Positions 62,147-64,000 of a stretch of DNA of 64,000 nt are shown piece after piece (the first letter of the stretch is position 1; each line of letters begins with the position of its first letter). Below the pieces are notes generated by a model that worked only from the letters and a program-made list of their open reading frames with translations, searched no databases and had not been told where the DNA came from. This DNA comes from Myxococcales bacterium (GTDB lineage Bacteria; Myxococcota_A; Polyangia; Haliangiales; Haliangiaceae): positions 17,428 through 81,427 of the forward strand of contig WYBA01000058.1 of the NCBI GenBank assembly GCA_011526095.1, given 5' to 3'. A program made the translations under genes and the position numbers.

Positions 62147-63289
62147 ATGAGCCACGACGACCACGAGCCCGAGCACACGATCGTCGAGCTGCCGCGTCCC
62201 GGCGCTCGCCCGGGGCGCGCCGCCGCGGTCGCCCCGGCGCCGCCGCCCGCGGCGCGCCCGCGCAAGCTGCCGGCGTTCGTCCCGGCCGAGACGGTCGTGC
62301 CGACGGTGTCGTACCGCGGCGCGACCAGCGCGGCGGCCTCGGGCGCCGCGGCCGCGGCCGCGATCGCCTCGCTGCCGGCGTTCGACGCCGAGCCCAGCGT
62401 GGTCGCGGTCGTGCCGCAGCCGCCGCGCCCCCGTCCGCGCCTCGCCGACGCGACGCCGGTGCCCGCGCCGGTGCCCGCGCCCGCGGTCCAGCCGCGCGGC
62501 GAGCTGACCGTCGTGTTCGGCTGCCGCGGCGGCGCCGGCGCGACGACCCTGGCGATCAACGTCGCGGCGCAGCTCGTCCGCGCCCGGCGCACCGCGTGCG
62601 TCGTCGACCTCGACCTGCAGCTCGGCGACGTGTTCGTCGCGCTCGACCTGCCGCCCGAGACCTCGCTCGCCGCGGTCGCGCGCGAGGCCGGCGCGCTCGA
62701 CGCGGTGGCGCTGCGCCGACGCCTCGGCCAGCACGCCTCGGGCGTGTGCGCGCTGACCCAGGTCGGCCACCTCGACGACCTCGACCCGCAGCTCCCCGCG
62801 CACCTGCCCGCGCTGTTCGACACGCTGCGGGCGCACTTCGACCACGTGATCGTCGACGGCGTCCGCGACTTCGGCGACGCGGCGCTCGCCGCGCTCGACG
62901 CCGCGACGCGGATCATCGTCGTCGTCACCCAGGACGTCGCGTCGGTGCGCCGCGCGGCGCGCGTGATCACGCTGCTCCGCCGGCTCGGGGTCCCCGACGC
63001 GCGGATCCAGCTCGTCGTCAACCGCGCCGAGCGTGGCGCTGCCGTCGACGACGCGGCGATCGAGCGCGCGCTCGGGCTGCGCCTCGCCGCCCGCGTCCGC
63101 GAGGACGCCCGCGCCGCCGAGGCGCTCGACGCCGGCGCGCTGCTGCTCGACCTCGCGCGCTCTCGCCCGATCGCCGGCGACGTCGCGCGCGTGGCGGAGC
63201 TGCTGCGGGGCGAGCGCGACCTGGCCACGGCGCCCGCGCCGGCCCGTGGCGGCCTGCTCGGCCTGTTCGGCCGCAAGGGAGGCAAGTGA
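62147..63289 (+). CDS. cpaE: CpaE/TadZ-like pilus assembly ATPase
   Basis: 380 residues; GAAGGAG lies before the ATG. The first 115 residues are Pro/Ala-rich and unstructured, replacing the receiver-like domain of many CpaE proteins. The MinD/ParA-type domain (about 118-360) has the deviant P-loop CRGGAGATTLAIN, lacking the usual GKT lysine, as is typical for CpaE, and VVDLDLQLGDV. It positions the pilus machine at the inner membrane. TGATG overlap with cpaF. Confidence 0.87.
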   Translation: MSHDDHEPEHTIVELPRPGARPGRAAAVAPAPPPAARPRKLPAFVPAETVVPTVSYRGATSAAASGAAAAAAIASLPAFDAEPSVVAVVPQPPRPRPRLADATPVPAPVPAPAVQPRGELTVVFGCRGGAGATTLAINVAAQLVRARRTACVVDLDLQLGDVFVALDLPPETSLAAVAREAGALDAVALRRRLGQHASGVCALTQVGHLDDLDPQLPAHLPALFDTLRAHFDHVIVDGVRDFGDAALAALDAATRIIVVVTQDVASVRRAARVITLLRRLGVPDARIQLVVNRAERGAAVDDAAIERALGLRLAARVREDARAAEALDAGALLLDLARSRPIAGDVARVAELLRGERDLATAPAPARGGLLGLFGRKGGK

Positions 63290-64000
63290 TGCGCCTGCAG
63301 CAGCGACTCCACCGCGCCACCGCCGACCACGCCGCCGCCGCGCCGGTCGCGCACGGCGCCTACGGCGACGCCCGCGAGGATCTGGCGTCGATCGCCGCGC
63401 GCCTGCACGCCAAGGTGCTCGACCGGCTCGACCTCGCCGCCGTCGCGCAGCTCTCTCCCGACGAGCTGCGCGGCCGGCTGCGCACGATCATCGAGCAGCA
63501 GGCGCTGGCCGAGGGTGTCGTCGTGTCGAGCGCCGAGCTCGCCGCGCTCGTCGACCAGACGCTCGACGAGCTCACCGGTTACGGCCCGCTCGAGGTGCTG
63601 CTGAGCGACCCGACCGTGTCCGACGTGCTGGTCAACGGCCACGACCGGGTGTTCGTCGAGCGCGAGGGCAAGCTCGCCCTCACCGACATCCGGTTCCGCG
63701 ACGACCGCCACCTGCTCCACACGATCCAGCGCATGGTCGCGCGGATCGGCCGCCGCATCGACGAGAGCTCGCCGATGGTCGACGCGCGCCTGCCCGACGG
63801 CAGCCGCGTCAACGCGGTGATCCCGCCGCTGGCGATCGACGGCCCGGCGCTGTCGATCCGGCGGTTCTCGAACAAGCGCCTCGACGGCAACGAGCTGGTC
63901 GCGCGCGGCGCGCTGTCGGCCGACATGCTGAACTACCTGCACCTCGCGGTGCGCGCGCGGTGCTCGATCCTGGTGTCGGGCGGCACCGGCGCCGGCAAGA
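63289..64000 (+). CDS. cpaF: Flp pilus assembly ATPase CpaF/TadA (3' end outside window)
   Basis: The first 237 codons are visible. The N-terminal domain of the secretion ATPase has LTGYGPLEVLLSDPTVSDVLVNG cut at about residues 97-119, RIGRRIDESSPMVDARLPDGSRVNAVIPP and LSIRRFSNKRL. The window ends in the Walker A motif (SGGTGAGK). This is the hexameric motor that drives Flp pilus assembly. The start ATG shares one base with the cpaE stop. Confidence 0.92.
   Translation, partial: MRLQQRLHRATADHAAAAPVAHGAYGDAREDLASIAARLHAKVLDRLDLAAVAQLSPDELRGRLRTIIEQQALAEGVVVSSAELAALVDQTLDELTGYGPLEVLLSDPTVSDVLVNGHDRVFVEREGKLALTDIRFRDDRHLLHTIQRMVARIGRRIDESSPMVDARLPDGSRVNAVIPPLAIDGPALSIRRFSNKRLDGNELVARGALSADMLNYLHLAVRARCSILVSGGTGAGK

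Overview
The window is very GC-rich DNA, dense with long genes that overlap by ATGA or GTGA. It fits a myxobacterium-like member of the Myxococcota. The supporting signs are multidomain Ser/Thr kinases, hybrid histidine kinases, an NtrC-type regulator, Cys-rich and LRR lipoproteins, an AgmX/TonB-type lipoprotein, DUF1569 and GIDE-like proteins, and a Tad pilus locus. No rRNA, tRNA, CRISPR array or transposase was seen, so the species cannot be named.

Layout. (1) 1-2509, minus strand: hoxF-hoxU and the first codons of what may be hoxY, the diaphorase half of an NAD-reducing [NiFe] hydrogenase. (2) 2582-7998, plus: an ECF sigma factor with a possible own-type promoter, a FecR/TPR membrane protein, a secreted protein, a 37-cysteine lipoprotein, then a lipoprotein built from eleven C-x7-C-x9-C-x7-C repeats. 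(3) 8577-28246: a 20-kb signalling island. Plus-strand genes: a CheD-like protein lacking the catalytic Cys, HDOD, GGDEF-Ser/Thr kinase fusion, PAS histidine kinase, an apparently active diguanylate cyclase, and a PAS-HK-REC-HK hybrid. They converge on a seven-gene minus-strand run: two REC-EAL phosphodiesterases, two GAF hybrid kinases, a lone REC, a REC-HK and an NtrC-type sigma54 activator. Five candidate -24/-12 (sigma54) promoters lie in front of these genes, three of them almost identical. This suggests a self-contained sigma54/c-di-GMP circuit whose activator sits in the same island. (4) 28478-32441: a berberine-bridge-type oxidase with a PhlG-like C-C hydrolase, two lipoproteins (one LRR) and a small unassigned ORF.

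(5) 32475-47612, minus: a tightly overlapping four-gene operon, transcribed as SNF2/RapA-like helicase, SbcD-like nuclease, SbcC/YhaN-like coiled-coil ATPase without a zinc hook, then a 2383-residue protein. That protein joins a Ser/Thr kinase, an M48-type HELGH metalloprotease, a TerB-like region, a COG1112-type SF1 helicase and a restriction-endonuclease-like domain whose catalytic residues look lost. The parts recall Mokosh (kinase plus COG1112 helicase) and DISARM (SNF2 DrmD), but the combination matches no system I can name. It is the best candidate here for an undescribed defence or DNA-processing system.

(6) 47836-58276: mixed chromosomal genes. These are a DnaB/RadA-like ATPase, a GIDE-like and a CBM20 protein, SDR, 1-Cys peroxiredoxin, an expansin-like lipoprotein, a WYL regulator, an AgmX-type lipoprotein, fasciclin, a DCC thiol protein and a Zn-ribbon protein. 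(7) 58478-64000, plus: Tad/Flp pilus genes flp, cpaA (tadV), tadE, cpaB, cpaC (rcpA), cpaE (tadZ) and the start of cpaF (tadA). A 48-bp two-hairpin repeat occurs twice nearby, once between tad genes and once in frame inside the Zn-ribbon gene.
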